From Cheiracanthium punctorium (taxonomy: Eukaryota; Arthropoda; Arachnida; Araneae; Cheiracanthiidae), in assembly GCA_038373885.1 (NCBI GenBank), contig JAWZYV010012236.1:154024-218023 (forward strand): a stretch of DNA of 64,000 nucleotides. The letters run 5' to 3'. A program made the translations under genes and the position numbers. Positions 13,268 through 23,229 of this stretch are shown here, piece by piece (within the stretch, counting starts at the first letter, position 1; each line of letters opens with the position of its first letter). The notes beneath the pieces were generated by a model that made no database searches, was not told where the DNA came from, and was given only the letters and a program-made list of their open reading frames with translations.

Positions 13268-13520
13268 AAATCTCGCCGTCTGTCCTCGACCTTGGCGAGT
13301 TTTGGCGAAATATCGCCAAATTTGGCGATAGTCAGTCATTTGGTCCATGCCCAAAGTATCGCCATTTCTCATCGTTCTTGGCGAGTTTTGGCGAAATATC
13401 GCCAAATTTGGCGATAATCTGTCATTGTTTGGTTTATGCTTAAAATCTCGCCAAATGTCTTTGACATTGACGAGTTTCGCCGAAATATCGCCAAATTTGG
13501 CGCCAAAAATTATTTCGTAT
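13268..13520. repeat. Tandem palindromic repeat (TGGCGAAATATCGCCAAATTTGGCGA)
   Basis: About three copies of a unit near 100 bases carry CTTGGCGAGTTTTGGCG followed by AAATATCGCCAAATTTGGCG. The core CGCCAAATTTGGCG is a perfect palindrome and ATCGCC/GGCGAT pairs add further dyad symmetry. A related GGCGACTTTTGG stretch lies at 13030-13052. Confidence 0.8.
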
Positions 13521-14049
13521 TTTGTATAACACTAAAACTTTAACCCGTATATTTTTGAACTTTTGTATTTAGAACTATTGTAATATCTAACTGTTTTCCA
13601 TATCTTTTTTGACAGCAATCGACTGAGAATTTATTTACAGGGTGAACCAAATGACTTTAAATACATTGAGGTGTATGGATGCATTCAATTCATTGAAAGT
13701 CTGTGGTCAATGACTACTTTGGCTATCCCCAAAATCTCGCAGACTATCTCAAGTTTGTCGGCTTTTGGTGAAATATCGCCAAATAAAGTGTCAGAAGGAA
13801 ATATTTCAAATTGAAATCAGCTTGGCGATATCGAAATATTTGTCTAGAAATCGCTAAACCTTACTATTATTGATATTTTATCTCTTTCAAACAAATAAGT
13901 TTAGAGGAAGTGCGTCGAAAATATTTTTGATCTAATGGACGTGCAAGGAAGTCATGTGTTGGACACATCAGATTTTTTTTTTTTTCAAAATGCTTGTTTT
14001 TAATATAATGTTGCTCACAAATTTAAGATATTATAAATAATGCAGACAC

Positions 14050-14460
14050 AATATTAAAATAAGAAAGATATAGCTTGAAGAAAATCATCCAAAACTCTGG
14101 TTTCTGGAATAAAGTTGATCACTAGATTAAAATACCCTACACAATTCAAATACAATATTAAAATAACAAAGATATGACTTAAAGAGAATCTTCCAAAACT
14201 TTGCCCTTCTGTATAAGGTTGGTGACAGGATTAGAATATTATACGTATACAATGCAGAAAATTTTGAAATAACCCAGGCATCACTTGAAAAAAAAAATTC
14301 CGAAACTCTGCTCTTTGGAATAAGGTTGACCACAAGATTAAAATTTTCTGCACATTGCTAGCAAAGTACGTATTAAAATAACACAGATGTCACTAGAAGA
14401 AAAATTTCGAAAATTCTGGTTTTTGGAATAAAGTTGGTTCAAAATATATAGAATTTTTCT
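14050..14460. repeat. Degenerate tandem repeat, unit about 100-105 bases
   Basis: Four diverged copies begin with TTAAAATAA(C/G)...AGAT near 14054, 14157, 14264 and 14372. Each continues with a (C/T)TGAA(G/A)A..AATTTTCC/CGAAAC-type stretch and GGAATAAAGTTG. Copies differ at many positions, so the array is old. No coding potential. Confidence 0.65.
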
Positions 14461-15322
14461 ACTTAAGCAGTCTTAAAATATATGATTAATTGCAAATTTT
14501 CGACTTGAATAAGTGTTAAGTTGTACTTTATAATTCAATTAACATCTAGATTTAAGAACATCTTACATAATATTGGGAAGCTTAAATAGTAAAAATACAT
14601 CGAATTTGATTTCTTAATAAAAAAAGAAAAAAACAGACGCACAAAACTTTCCTGGACGGATAAGTTCTTAAAATTATTATGGGGGGGGGGGTTGCACTCA
14701 TCGCTATACTCCAGTTCAACTTAACCTGACAGTGCGTGAAAAGGTACGAGTGCCTTATTGCGCCGTTTGTCAAGTATTCGTGCGCGCTTTCTGGTCTTCC
14801 TCCCTTGTACTCTTTGACTAATTGCCCTATTTGGCGATCTATCGCCCGTCCTTCGTACTAATGCTGCTCTAGTACGTACACGTGTGGGAGTATTTAGGGG
14901 TGATAAGAAAGGAAGGACATTCCTTCAATCACCCCTTCTTGACCTTCCCCTGAAAGGTACGCGGAGGTCAGAATTGTTCTGAGAAATGTCTCTTTTTTTT
15001 TTTTTCTTTTCAAAGCAAAAATGTGACTGGGATGCGTGTGCTTACAGATTAATATACATATTCTTTTTTTAAATATAAAATAGTTTAAACAATTGCTATT
15101 TTTTTCGGCGTTTTCTATTGCAGTGCAAGTCCAGTCAAAAAAGAAAGTGAGAAAGAAAAACAAAGAACGTAAGAAAATCCTCTAATTTAAATGACTGGAT
15201 TGTGAAACTCGTAATGCTTTTTCCTTTCTTTCCCCCGAATGTGGCAATATTGAAACAGACATCGATGTGCCAGTAAAATATGCTTCTTGAGACAAATAAG
15301 GCGTTCAAAGCACTCTATTGTG

Positions 15323-15517
15323 CAGGGCCTTATTATCGCAAGGGCAAATCGGGACTTTGCCCAGGGCCCCCGACGCGAAAGGGCCCCCCAATTTCAAATA
15401 TTGTTCTGAAATATATTTTTTATATCAAAATGTTATGAAAAATAAAATACATTTCATAGAAGGGGGCCCCCAAATTCATCAATGCCCGGGGCCCCCGTTG
15501 GTCATAATCAGGCTCTG
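15323..15517. mobile_element. hAT-type MITE (195 bp)
   Basis: Starts CAGGGCCTTATTATCGC and ends ATCAGGCTCTG. Flanking 8-mers are CTATTGTG (15315-15322) and GTATTGTG (15518-15525), one mismatch. The interior has GGGCCC palindromes. A second copy lies at 16624-16815, starting CAGAGCCTTATTATCGC, with about 85-90 percent similarity judged by eye. Confidence 0.8.
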
Positions 15518-15649
15518 GTATTGTGCTGAGAAAAGAAAAATTAAAAGGAATTGAGAATGGTCGACCCTACCGCTATCTCACTAAGATGAAAGGCAGTGTT
15601 CTGGTAACTAAATTACGTGCATCATAAATTAGACTTTAAAATACATATG

Positions 15650-16110
15650 GGCAACCTCCGGCCCGCGGGCGGAAGGGGCGGGCTTTTGATCCGGCCAGCG
15701 GATCAGAAACCCAGTCGAACTTGCTCGCTCTCATCGTTATAAAAACACAACGGTATTTTTTTTTAAATTCTTTGCCAGTGTTGTTTCTCAAACCAGATCT
15801 TCACATACAAACTGACTGCATTCAAAGACAGCAGGATGAGAAATAACGCTGGGTACTGAATAAAATCTTCATCGTAGTATCTTTGCAAACGATGGGAGTG
15901 AACAGGTTAATCCTGATATCCCCTTCTCATCACTTTACATATACAACTCAGGGGCCGATCCAGAAATTTTTTCTAGGGCACCATTTTTGTGAATTTTTAT
16001 GACAATTTTTAATAAGTCACATTTTTGGTTAAAATAATTGATAAAACAGATTAAAATACAAGGTAAAATGCGAATGAAGGGCCGTTTCAATTGATTGTGT
16101 TGTGAAAGGG
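15650..16110. mobile_element. Fragments of hAT MITEs
   Basis: TGGGCAACCTCCGGCCCGCG at about 15649-15668 is the typical left end of a widespread hAT MITE type (compare the complete copy at 30379-30517). CAGGGGCCGATCCAG at 15950 is the left end of another hAT-like family. No matching right ends with target duplications were found. Confidence 0.5.
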
Positions 16111-16623
16111 CCGCAAAACGGACCCAGTTTTCGTCTGCACCGACCCCTACACTGCTTGAACTTTTTTGTTCCTTTCAAAGATGGTCACAGGGATCTTACA
16201 TTTTTCAAAGCCCCGAGTTTAAAGTTACCCCCGAAGTTAAAATTAACCGCGAGGAAACGTCACTGCCGGCAACGGGGGGATGGGAGTCACTGAAAGATGA
16301 CAATTTTAAAAGAAGAATTATCTTCTGTAAAATGACGACGAAGGATGGGTGGGGAGGGGTAAAGAAAAGGGCCCGATTAACGCAAGGGCCAACTGGGTCA
16401 CGGCCCTTTTTGTTTTTTAGTTTTAATCTTTTAATTAAAAAAATTACAAATATTCCATAAAATATTATTTCATGAAAATTCAGTTTAGTTTTTTGTCTTA
16501 CGAACATAGTAAAACAATGAATATGTTTTAGTGCTGATTTATATGTTTATTTAATATAATGTAAGGTATCAAAATTTAAAAAAAAAATTGTAATAATTAA
16601 AAGAAAGGGATAGGGCCCGAATG

Positions 16624-16815
16624 CAGAGCCTTATTATCGCATTGGCAAATCGGGACTCTGCCCAGGGCCCCCGGTTCGAAAAGGGCCCAAATTTCAAATG
16701 TTGTTATGAAATATTCTTTTTTATGTCAAAATTTTATCAAAAAGAAAACAAATTTCATAGATGGGGACCCCCAAATTCATCAATGCCCGGGGCCCCTGTT
16801 GGTCATAATTGGGCC
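16624..16815. mobile_element. Second copy of the CAGGGCCTTATT MITE
   Basis: Same order of motifs as 15323-15517 (CCTTATTATCGCA, GGCAAATCGGGACT, CCCAAATTCATCAATGCCCG, GGTCATAAT). A clean target duplication is not visible, so the borders are approximate. The short open frames here are shared by-products of the repeat, not genes. Confidence 0.7.
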
Positions 16816-17934
16816 CTTCGGAACTTCTAAGTGGTGTTCCAGCCTTATGCGGTTGGAACGTAATATAATCATCCAATACAGGAGCAGTAGCCATTATTAC
16901 CGACGTGCGAAAGCGGAGATAAGGAAGAAAAGAAGTAAAGAACGGAGAATGTGTAATGGATTTTCCCGTTCTGGCGTGGGGGAGGGTTGCTACGATCTTC
17001 GCTCCTTAAAAATTCCGCCAAAACTTGCTTTGACACTATTGGATGGCAAAGCGTTGACACAATAAACACATTTTCATTTATATAAAGGCGATATATTAAA
17101 TTATTGAGCACGCTTTCATTATATAAACATGTTTTTTCCCCTTTACAGACGAATTTAACATAAAAAGTAATACATATACTGACGAACTATATTGTAAGGT
17201 CGGAAGAATACAAGGCATAGCCTTCCACGTACTGTCAGGTTAAGCTGAACTGGAGTGCCATAAGTCAGGGGGGTGGGCAGTAGAGATGAAATGGACTCAG
17301 CCCGAGCCCAAACCCGGCTCGGGCTTGTGAGAAATTTCTGTTTTATGAAACGTATTCCTTGTAAACAGATTGAAAAAGTGATTCATGGGAGAAATAAACT
17401 AATTAATATTATTTGATAAACTTTAATATAACGAATTAGGTAGTGCATTAATAGTTTGCTGTTATATTTGTCCTTCATTTGCACAAACGGCAAAATTTAT
17501 GATATTCTACCAATGAAGTCATTGACTTTTATATACCTATTAGCTGAAATTTCGGGCTCGGGCTTCGGCACCCTGCATTAGTACGAAGTTTTAACGTACA
17601 ATTTAAAAAACAAAAATGAAAATAGGTCTGTTTAATTGTTTAACTTAGAAGAAAAATATATTTAATAGAAAGTTATATTTTAATGAACAACTTAATGTCT
17701 TATTTTAGAATCAGAAAATAAAGGTATTAAGCTCCGATTTTTCAGATTAATTTCAAAGCAAAACTCCTGTTCTCATTGGTTGCGGTTTTAAATTACAAAG
17801 GAAAGAAGTTATATAAGAATATTTAATTTTGTTTAAACTGTAAGTAGTAAAAATATTAAGAAGAAAACATTACTGAGAGTAATTTTTATTTAAAAAATAC
17901 AGACTTAGTGGACTGTTGATAGACCTTATTTAGT

Positions 17935-18043
17935 CGTGAGCCGGATATCCGAAAGAGAAGTCGGATATCCGGCGATTGTTATTCGGATATCCGATGATAT
18001 TTCGGATATTGATAAATCAGCCGGATATCAAGTGCATCCCTAG
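17935..18043. mobile_element. Right end of a GGATATCC-rich hAT element
   Basis: Five GGATATCC or GGATATC motifs in about 100 bases, ending GTGCATCCCTAG. This matches the right end of the complete element at 2670-4776 in type. No left end was found nearby, so it is a fragment. Confidence 0.55.
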
Positions 18044-18953
18044 ATATTTCAAATATTCATTTATTCTTTACCAGAGCATAGAAAATAGTATTTATAAAGT
18101 TTTATAAAACTTTAGAACAGAAAAACAAATTACAGATTTACCCTCTTGTCAGTTGAAAGGGTGGGTATAAAAGAAACATTTTTTAAATTACATATCAATG
18201 AAAATATGATAATACAAATTTTTCAACATACTTAAGAAGATATTATGTCGGATGTATTATGCCATCGTTTATATTATCATTTAAAAACACACAATGAAAT
18301 ATTGAGTATTTACTTTAGTTTCTTTTCCTGGTGTGCTTTCTGAAGTTTTCTGGAAATATCTGTTCATCTATGGCTTTTTCCGATTCCTGTAGATTTGAGT
18401 CTTCATTGTTAGCAGGCAAACTATGTATAATTTTTGGAATTTTATTAAAAATTTCTCCTACTCAACGGGCACTTTCTTGAGGCCATAATCTCTATTCGAA
18501 CCCACCAACTGGATAGAACAGCACACTGTCTGGACCTTTGGAATGGTGGGGAAAGGGCCAGCTTGTGCCCCTCCTTGAAATTTTATCCTTAGTAGAAAGT
18601 AATATTTTTGTATACACCATAGTTTAAAAATACCACAGGTGGCCATGAAAGCTGATAACACTTGGGGATACTTACTTCACTGGGTACAACGGTAACGAGC
18701 TGAGGTTATAGGGTGAGAGAAATTTTTAGTATCCCGGGAGTAGGATATTTCCCTGATGTATATTTTTCTGGTGTGTAGGCGTGTCGAAAGTCACCTCGGG
18801 TTTCGGGTTAGTGATTAAAGGCACTTTTTAACCTTTTTATTGACTTGTTTTTTCCTTCGTTCTCAATGTGAAAGGATCTAGAAAACGTTTATCAGAAACA
18901 TTAGACAAATATAACACAACAAGGATTCTGAGACGATCCATTTTTACAAATTG

Positions 18954-18954
<1 letters not shown>

Positions 18955-18998
<44 letters not shown>

Positions 18999-19000
18999 TA
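18955..19000. repeat. (TA)n microsatellite
   Basis: About 18 consecutive TA dinucleotides, just inside the right end of the 8-kb hAT element. Confidence 0.9.
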
Positions 19001-19067
19001 TGTAACAACTGAAAAAATTTCGGGGGGGGGCACGGGCCCGGTGGGCCCCCCCCTGGCTACGCCAGTG

Positions 19068-19405
19068 ATCAAGAAGATGCTGAAGAATTCTTAAGTTTCA
19101 TTTTAAATGGTATGCATGAAGAAATGGTGAAACTAATAAGGAATTATCGGAAGAAAAATAATATAAGTGTCAACCCCGACACTAAAGAAGATGGTGATGC
19201 ATCTGAAGGAGAAGATGAATGGCAAGTTATTGGCTCAAAACATAAAGGAATGGCTACTAGGAAAGTTGCTGAATGTAAAACTCCCATTTCTGATTTGTTT
19301 GGTGGACAGATAAAGTCATTTCTGACTACCAGTGGAAACAAAACTTCAGCTTCAATTCAGCCTTTTTTCACTCTTCATTTAGCTATTCAGTCTGAAAAGG
19401 CTTTG
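19068..19405 (+). pseudogene. USP10: USP10-like segment, part 2
   Basis: Continuation of the frame that ends at 11101. It begins within the hAT target duplication, which repeats the His-Gln-Glu coding bases, and continues DAEEFLSFILNGMHEEMVKL, a hallmark stretch of the USP10 catalytic domain. An acidic linker (EGEDEWQVIGSKHKG) and TPISDLFGGQIKSF...PFFTLHLAIQSEKAL follow, all collinear with animal USP10. The frame is open throughout. It stops matching at about 19403, where repeat sequence related to 20571-20826 begins, so the C-terminal half with the catalytic His and Asp is absent. Confidence 0.9.
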
Positions 19406-19634
19406 CGACTTGGATACATACATTTTTCTATATTTTGTGACAATTCTTCCTGAACATTATAATAATCCGAAAATAGAATCATAAAACTCGCAGTAGTAAA
19501 GGAATTAGTTTAATTTAACTTTAAATTATTCGTTAAACAGGCAATATTATTTAAAAAATATTATTCTAAAAATTAGAGTAAGAGTCTAATCACAAGTGAA
19601 ACTACGTATCGTGAGTAAATTACAATCTGTCTTG
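19404..19634. repeat. Fragment of the CCCTAATAG-type element interior
   Basis: Collinear with 20571-20826 over its whole length (TTGCGACTT, TTTTGTGACAATT, CAATATTATTTA, TCTAATCACAAGTGAAA). The two copies differ almost only by single-base gaps, mostly in homopolymers, with this copy always the shorter. It separates the USP10 segment from RNase H. Confidence 0.8.
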
Positions 19635-19639
19635 AAGCA

Positions 19640-19868
19640 TAGGTGTGACATGGAAAGATACTATTGCATTTTCAGTAAAATCTAAGCACGAGTCAAATAA
19701 AGTGGCCGACCATTGAAAGAGAACCCTTTTGTGTACTGGAAGCATTAAAGAAATTTGACACCTGGATATTTGGATCTGAAATTCAAATAGTTTCAGACCA
19801 TAATCCTCTGACGTATTTAACGAGAAGTGCGCCCCATGGTGCTAAGCTATCTCGGTGGGCTTTAGCGG
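19640..19868 (+). pseudogene. Gypsy-type RNase H fragment
   Basis: The frame from about 19703 encodes WPTIEREPFCVLEALKKF, then FGSEIQIVSDHNPLTYLT and a terminal AKLSRWALA. These are the Glu-containing helix and the SDHNPL strand of Gypsy RNase H. Further upstream the match continues only if one-base gaps in homopolymers are allowed. Position after gag, protease and USP10 keeps the Gypsy gene order except that reverse transcriptase is missing. It ends abruptly at about 19868; no integrase or 3' LTR was found. Confidence 0.85.
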
Positions 19869-20324
19869 GGCCGTCGTTATTAGCAACCGGGCCTGATTGT
19901 TCGTTGCCACCGGAAGAAATGAGTGAAACATTGAGGCCTAATATTTACATTTGAGCTGTTCGATTGTATGCGATTTGGAATTATAAACGTTAATTTATTT
20001 TATAATTAAAAAACAATTTTGTTATAGTTTTGTCATAGTGATTTAATGACAAGGTGATTTAGATGTAGGTAATGATTTTTTGAAGATTGGGGCTTTTTTT
20101 ATGGAAAAAGATCAACAAATAATTCGAACTTTCAGTTCTGAATGTAAAGGTAAGTGTACACTTGTATAACTTCCCTAATAGCACAGATGGTCACAAAAGA
20201 GTCGCTGTGACGTCACAGAGGGTCACAATTGTCACAGGACTGTCACATACTACTCACATTGTGACTTGTGAGTGATGTGACTCTACTGTGTGGTCACTGT
20301 GAAGTTTATTTGTGACCAGTCACC

Positions 20325-20525
20325 AGGTGACGTCGCCGTGAAGTCACCATGTGACTAGCATGTGATCGATCGCTAAGTGACTCCACTGTGAAGTCACCAC
20401 GTGACTAGTATGTGATCGGTTGCTCAGTAACTCCACTGTGAAGTCACCATGAGACTAGTATGTGATTGGTCGCTCAGTGACTCCACTGTGAAGTCACTGT
20501 GTGACTATTTTGCGACTACTGATTT
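20325..20525. repeat. Subterminal tandem array, 50-base unit
   Basis: Units starting GTGACTCCACTGTGAAGTCA recur at 20377, 20427 and 20477, with a more diverged copy before. Each unit contains GTGAC/GTCAC dyads, so the array can fold on itself. It lies directly inside the left terminal repeat of the CCC-ended element. Confidence 0.9.
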
Positions 20526-21454
20526 TTTTGGACTTCAAAATGACGTCACACTGGCCGCTTTTGCGACTTTGGATACATACTCATTTTTTTCTAATATTTT
20601 GTGACAATTTCTTTCCTGAAACATTTAATAAATAAATCCGAAAATAGTAATTCAATAAAACCTCGCAGTTATGTAGTAATGGAATTTAGTTTAATTTATT
20701 AACTTTTAAATTATTTCGTTTAAACAAGGCAATATTATTTATAAAAAAATATTATTCTTAAAAATATTAGAGTTAAGAGTTCTAATCACAAGTGAAAACT
20801 AAGTATCTGTGAGTAAAATTAACAATTTCTTTCATATCCCCATGGCATATATGTTTCGATAGCGTATGTAAGGTTTAAATTTCGGATGGGGGGAGGGACT
20901 ATCCGGTATCTTCAACCTTATTGTTACTAGAGTAAATACAAATGTCTCAAAATTGCTGTTTTTTAATAATTGCTTTAAGTTTTCAGATCCCCTCCCCCTT
21001 TAAATACGTCTCTGGTATGTTTGAAAGTTCCACTACGAAAAATTTGAGATAAAACTATGGGTCTAAGTCAAAAATACTTTATTTATTTTATCTAATGCAT
21101 GTTTTTCCAATTAATTTTATTTATTTTTATATGAAATCCCTTTTAGGCAAAATATAGCAAAAATATAAATCTTATCCCTCATACCTTAATATATATCAAA
21201 CCTCACATGTCGCACATTACAAATTTATTTCATAACCGAATAAAAAATTTCAATAAATCATTAGTTTTTTCGGATGAATACCTAAATAAAACAGCACATT
21301 ATCTCCTGAAAATAATGATATTTTTTATATTATTTAAAAATAAATACATATATTTATATATAAAACTTATTTATAAAATACTCACAGAAAAATTTTAAAT
21401 TTCCAAAAGAAGCCGTCAGAACTAGCTTTTGCAGCCGTCAGTTTACTTTTAAAG

Positions 21455-21540
21455 GTTCCCGAGCACGGTAATCACAGCGTTGCGGTAAGATGCTGGGCTA
21501 ATAACCAGTAGATCCCTGGTTCGATTCTGGACCTCAACTT
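21455..21540 (+). repeat. tRNA-derived SINE-like segment
   Basis: GGCTAATAACCAGTAGATCC followed by CTGGTTCGATTCTGG has the layout of an anticodon arm (tRNA-Ile-like, CTAATAA) plus a T-arm with a B box (GGTTCGATTC). The acceptor stem does not pair, so it is not a functional tRNA gene; a SINE or other tRNA-derived repeat is likely. Confidence 0.5.
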
Positions 21541-22019
21541 CTTCTTGCCTGAGAGTTTGGTGCTGCCATCTGGTGTATATTTTCGGTAACTCTTTTTCCC
21601 CGAATTTTTTCGCTGTCGCAAACTGTCTCATTGTGACTTCTCTGAACGGTCACAATGCGACTACACAGCGAGAGGACATAGGGACTCTGGCGTGACTTTG
21701 CTGCGGAGTCGCGGCGACTGTTTGTAACTCTATTGTGACAGAATTATGTGGTCGCATTTCAGTCACAGGGGACTGTTGTGCTATTAGGGTTATTTAGACA
21801 TTCTACAAATTTATAGGATACTAGCGGCTACCCGCGACTTCGTCCGCGTTGGCTTTAGAATTAGGTCCTGAGAGAAACGAAGCATGTGTGAATAACAAAT
21901 ATGTTTGCGACTAAAGAAACTGCATTTAAATATTATTTGCTTTTTACTTATTTTAAATGAAGTATAATGCATGGTAGTATACTTCATTTAAAATAACAGA
22001 GTATGTAAAATTACTAAAT

Positions 22020-22800
22020 TTAGATTTTTTTCAGGCATTTGGCGAATAGAGACAGTTACGACAGTATTTGCGAACTGTTTTGAGTGTTCTTGTAAAAGAA
22101 ATATTTATGTTATATGCATGAATTTTAGCCTATGTTAATTAGGAATAGTGCAGCTTTCTATTAGCGAAAAACTTTTAGAATCGGTTCTATAGTTACAGAG
22201 ATACCCATAGAGCGTAATGTATTAGAATTATTTTGAGTGTTCCTGTAAAGGAACTATTTGCGCTACATGCATTAATTTTAGCCTATAATACTCAAGAATA
22301 GTGTAGCTTGTGAAAAAAGTGATTTGTTTAAAAGTGAAAAAAGTTTTGGAATCGGTTCAGTACTTACAGAGATACACATAGAGCATAATGTAATTCTTAT
22401 GAGTATCCCTGTTAAAGAACTATTTGTGATATATGCATAAAAGGTAGCCTATAACACTCAGGGTCCTCCCAGTGTCTAAGAGGGTCTGCTCCCAAACCTG
22501 GAAGGCGGGAGGTGCCAGATTCAAACACCGGTCGCGCCTGTCGACCTAGCCGCTCGCAGTTTTCTGTGTTTTTTTCAAAAACCTCGCGAAAATACGGGCT
22601 AGGATCCCTTAGGAAATTCCACACAGAAGAATTCGCCATATACCCCTAGGACCCTATAGGCCTAGGACTTTCAATCAGGGAAGAAAGTTTTAAAATCGGT
22701 TTAGTTGTTACAAAGTTTCCATAGAGCGCAATGCATTAGCATTATTTTGAGTGTCTTTGTAAAAGAATTATTTATGCTATATGCTTGAAAGGTTGCCTGT
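22020..22800. repeat. Tandem array, unit about 170 bases, interrupted by a SINE-like unit
   Basis: CATAGAGCGTAATGTATTAG, TTTTGAGTGT(T/C), GAACTATTT and ATCGGTT(C/T) recur in about four diverged copies. The reverse complement matches the array at 12235-13260. The array is split at about 22445-22665 by an unrelated GC-richer block. Confidence 0.7.
22445..22665 (-). repeat. SINE-like insertion
   Basis: GC-richer block. On the minus strand it contains GGTGTTTGAATCTGGCACC, a degenerate tRNA T-arm/B-box-like stretch. Its end (GGGCTAGGATCCCTTAGGAA) is related to 27783-27805. It interrupts the tandem array. Short minus-strand open frame here is not considered a gene. Confidence 0.4.
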
Positions 22801-22957
22801 ATGTTAATCCAGGGCATAAGCTATCTTCATTACAAATTTTTCCAACCATTTTTGTGTGATTAAGTCAAAAACATCCAAACACATAAACGTACACATTTAT
22901 ATTATTTGTAGGATTTGGAAATTTACGAACTTTAAGAAACACATCTGGACTTATCTT

Positions 22958-23128
22958 GGTACTTACCTATCATCCCGGCGGTCATACCCGCCAAACTGTT
23001 TTTTCGTCAAATGAGTTGCCAAACTGTTGCCAATCGTATTCAAAACCATTAATAATTTCATGTGCCCGGCATTTATCTCGGCAAAAAATCGCTCGTCTTG
23101 GCGGACCGCCGGGATAATACGTAAGCAC
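22958..23128. mobile_element. hAT-like MITE, GGTACTTACGTAT family, copy 1
   Basis: Inverted ends GGTACTTACCTATCATCCCGG and CCGGGATAATACGTAAGCAC (each shown in part). The central sequence CCAAACTGTTGCC..CGTATTCAAAACCATTAATAAT matches the second copy at 43857-44032, which has an exact 8-bp duplication. Here the flanks do not give a clean duplication. Confidence 0.75.
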
Positions 23129-23229
23129 ATTTTTCTTTATTTATGCTTTTTAATTTGGCGTAAAATCAACATAATTTCCATACTTATTTATGTTTTTCAA
23201 ATGCATGTGATTTTGCAAATAGAATTTCT

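Larger units (their letters stand above)
14711..17253. repeat. Inverted repeat pair bounding a 2.5-kb segment
   Basis: CCAGTTCAACTTAACCTGAC at 14711-14730 (continuing AGT) is repeated in inverted orientation at 17231-17253 with one mismatch. Both outer sides carry G/C-rich runs (G10 at about 14681-14690; CAGGGGGGTGGG at about 17267). This suggests the ends of an element, but no target duplication could be established. Confidence 0.45.
11102..19067. mobile_element. hAT-type transposon inserted in the USP10 segment (8 kb, composite)
   Basis: Ends are inverted repeats CACTGGCGTAGCCA...TGGCTACGCCAGTG. The 8-bp target duplication ATCAAGAA lies at 11094-11101 and 19068-19075 and is exact. Removing the element and one duplication rejoins USP10 in frame (Gly-His-Gln-Glu, then Asp-Ala-Glu-Glu), which proves the insertion. 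No intact transposase is visible inside. The interior holds AT-rich repeats, tandem repeats, and several smaller hAT/MITE copies listed separately, so this is a large non-autonomous or composite element. Confidence 0.93.
20171..21791. mobile_element. CCC-ended transposon with 2-bp duplication (TT), 1617 bp
   Basis: Terminal inverted repeats CCCTAATAGCACA (20173-20185) and TGTGCTATTAGGG (21777-21789) are perfect over 13 bases. Flanks are TT on both sides. Just inside the left end is a tandem array. The interior carries an SINE-like tRNA-derived piece (21458-21535). No transposase frame. The ends resemble those of the 8.9-kb element at 38336-47208 (CCCAGGTAGCACA), which has AA on both sides, so the two belong to one group. 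The superfamily is not certain. Confidence 0.85.

Noticed and set aside
16095..16507. Overlapping 100-120-codon frames on both strands
   Set aside because: GC-richer repeat region between two MITE copies; frames overlap on three reading registers and show no motif.
19869..20170. Possible continuation of the Gypsy element or a captured exon (MEKDQQIIRTFSSECK before GTAAGTG)
   Set aside because: A start, short frame and donor-like site are present, but there is no homology and no partner exon, so it is not called.
21455..21540. Functional tRNA-Ile gene
   Set aside because: Anticodon-arm and B-box similarity only; no pairing acceptor stem and location inside a transposon.
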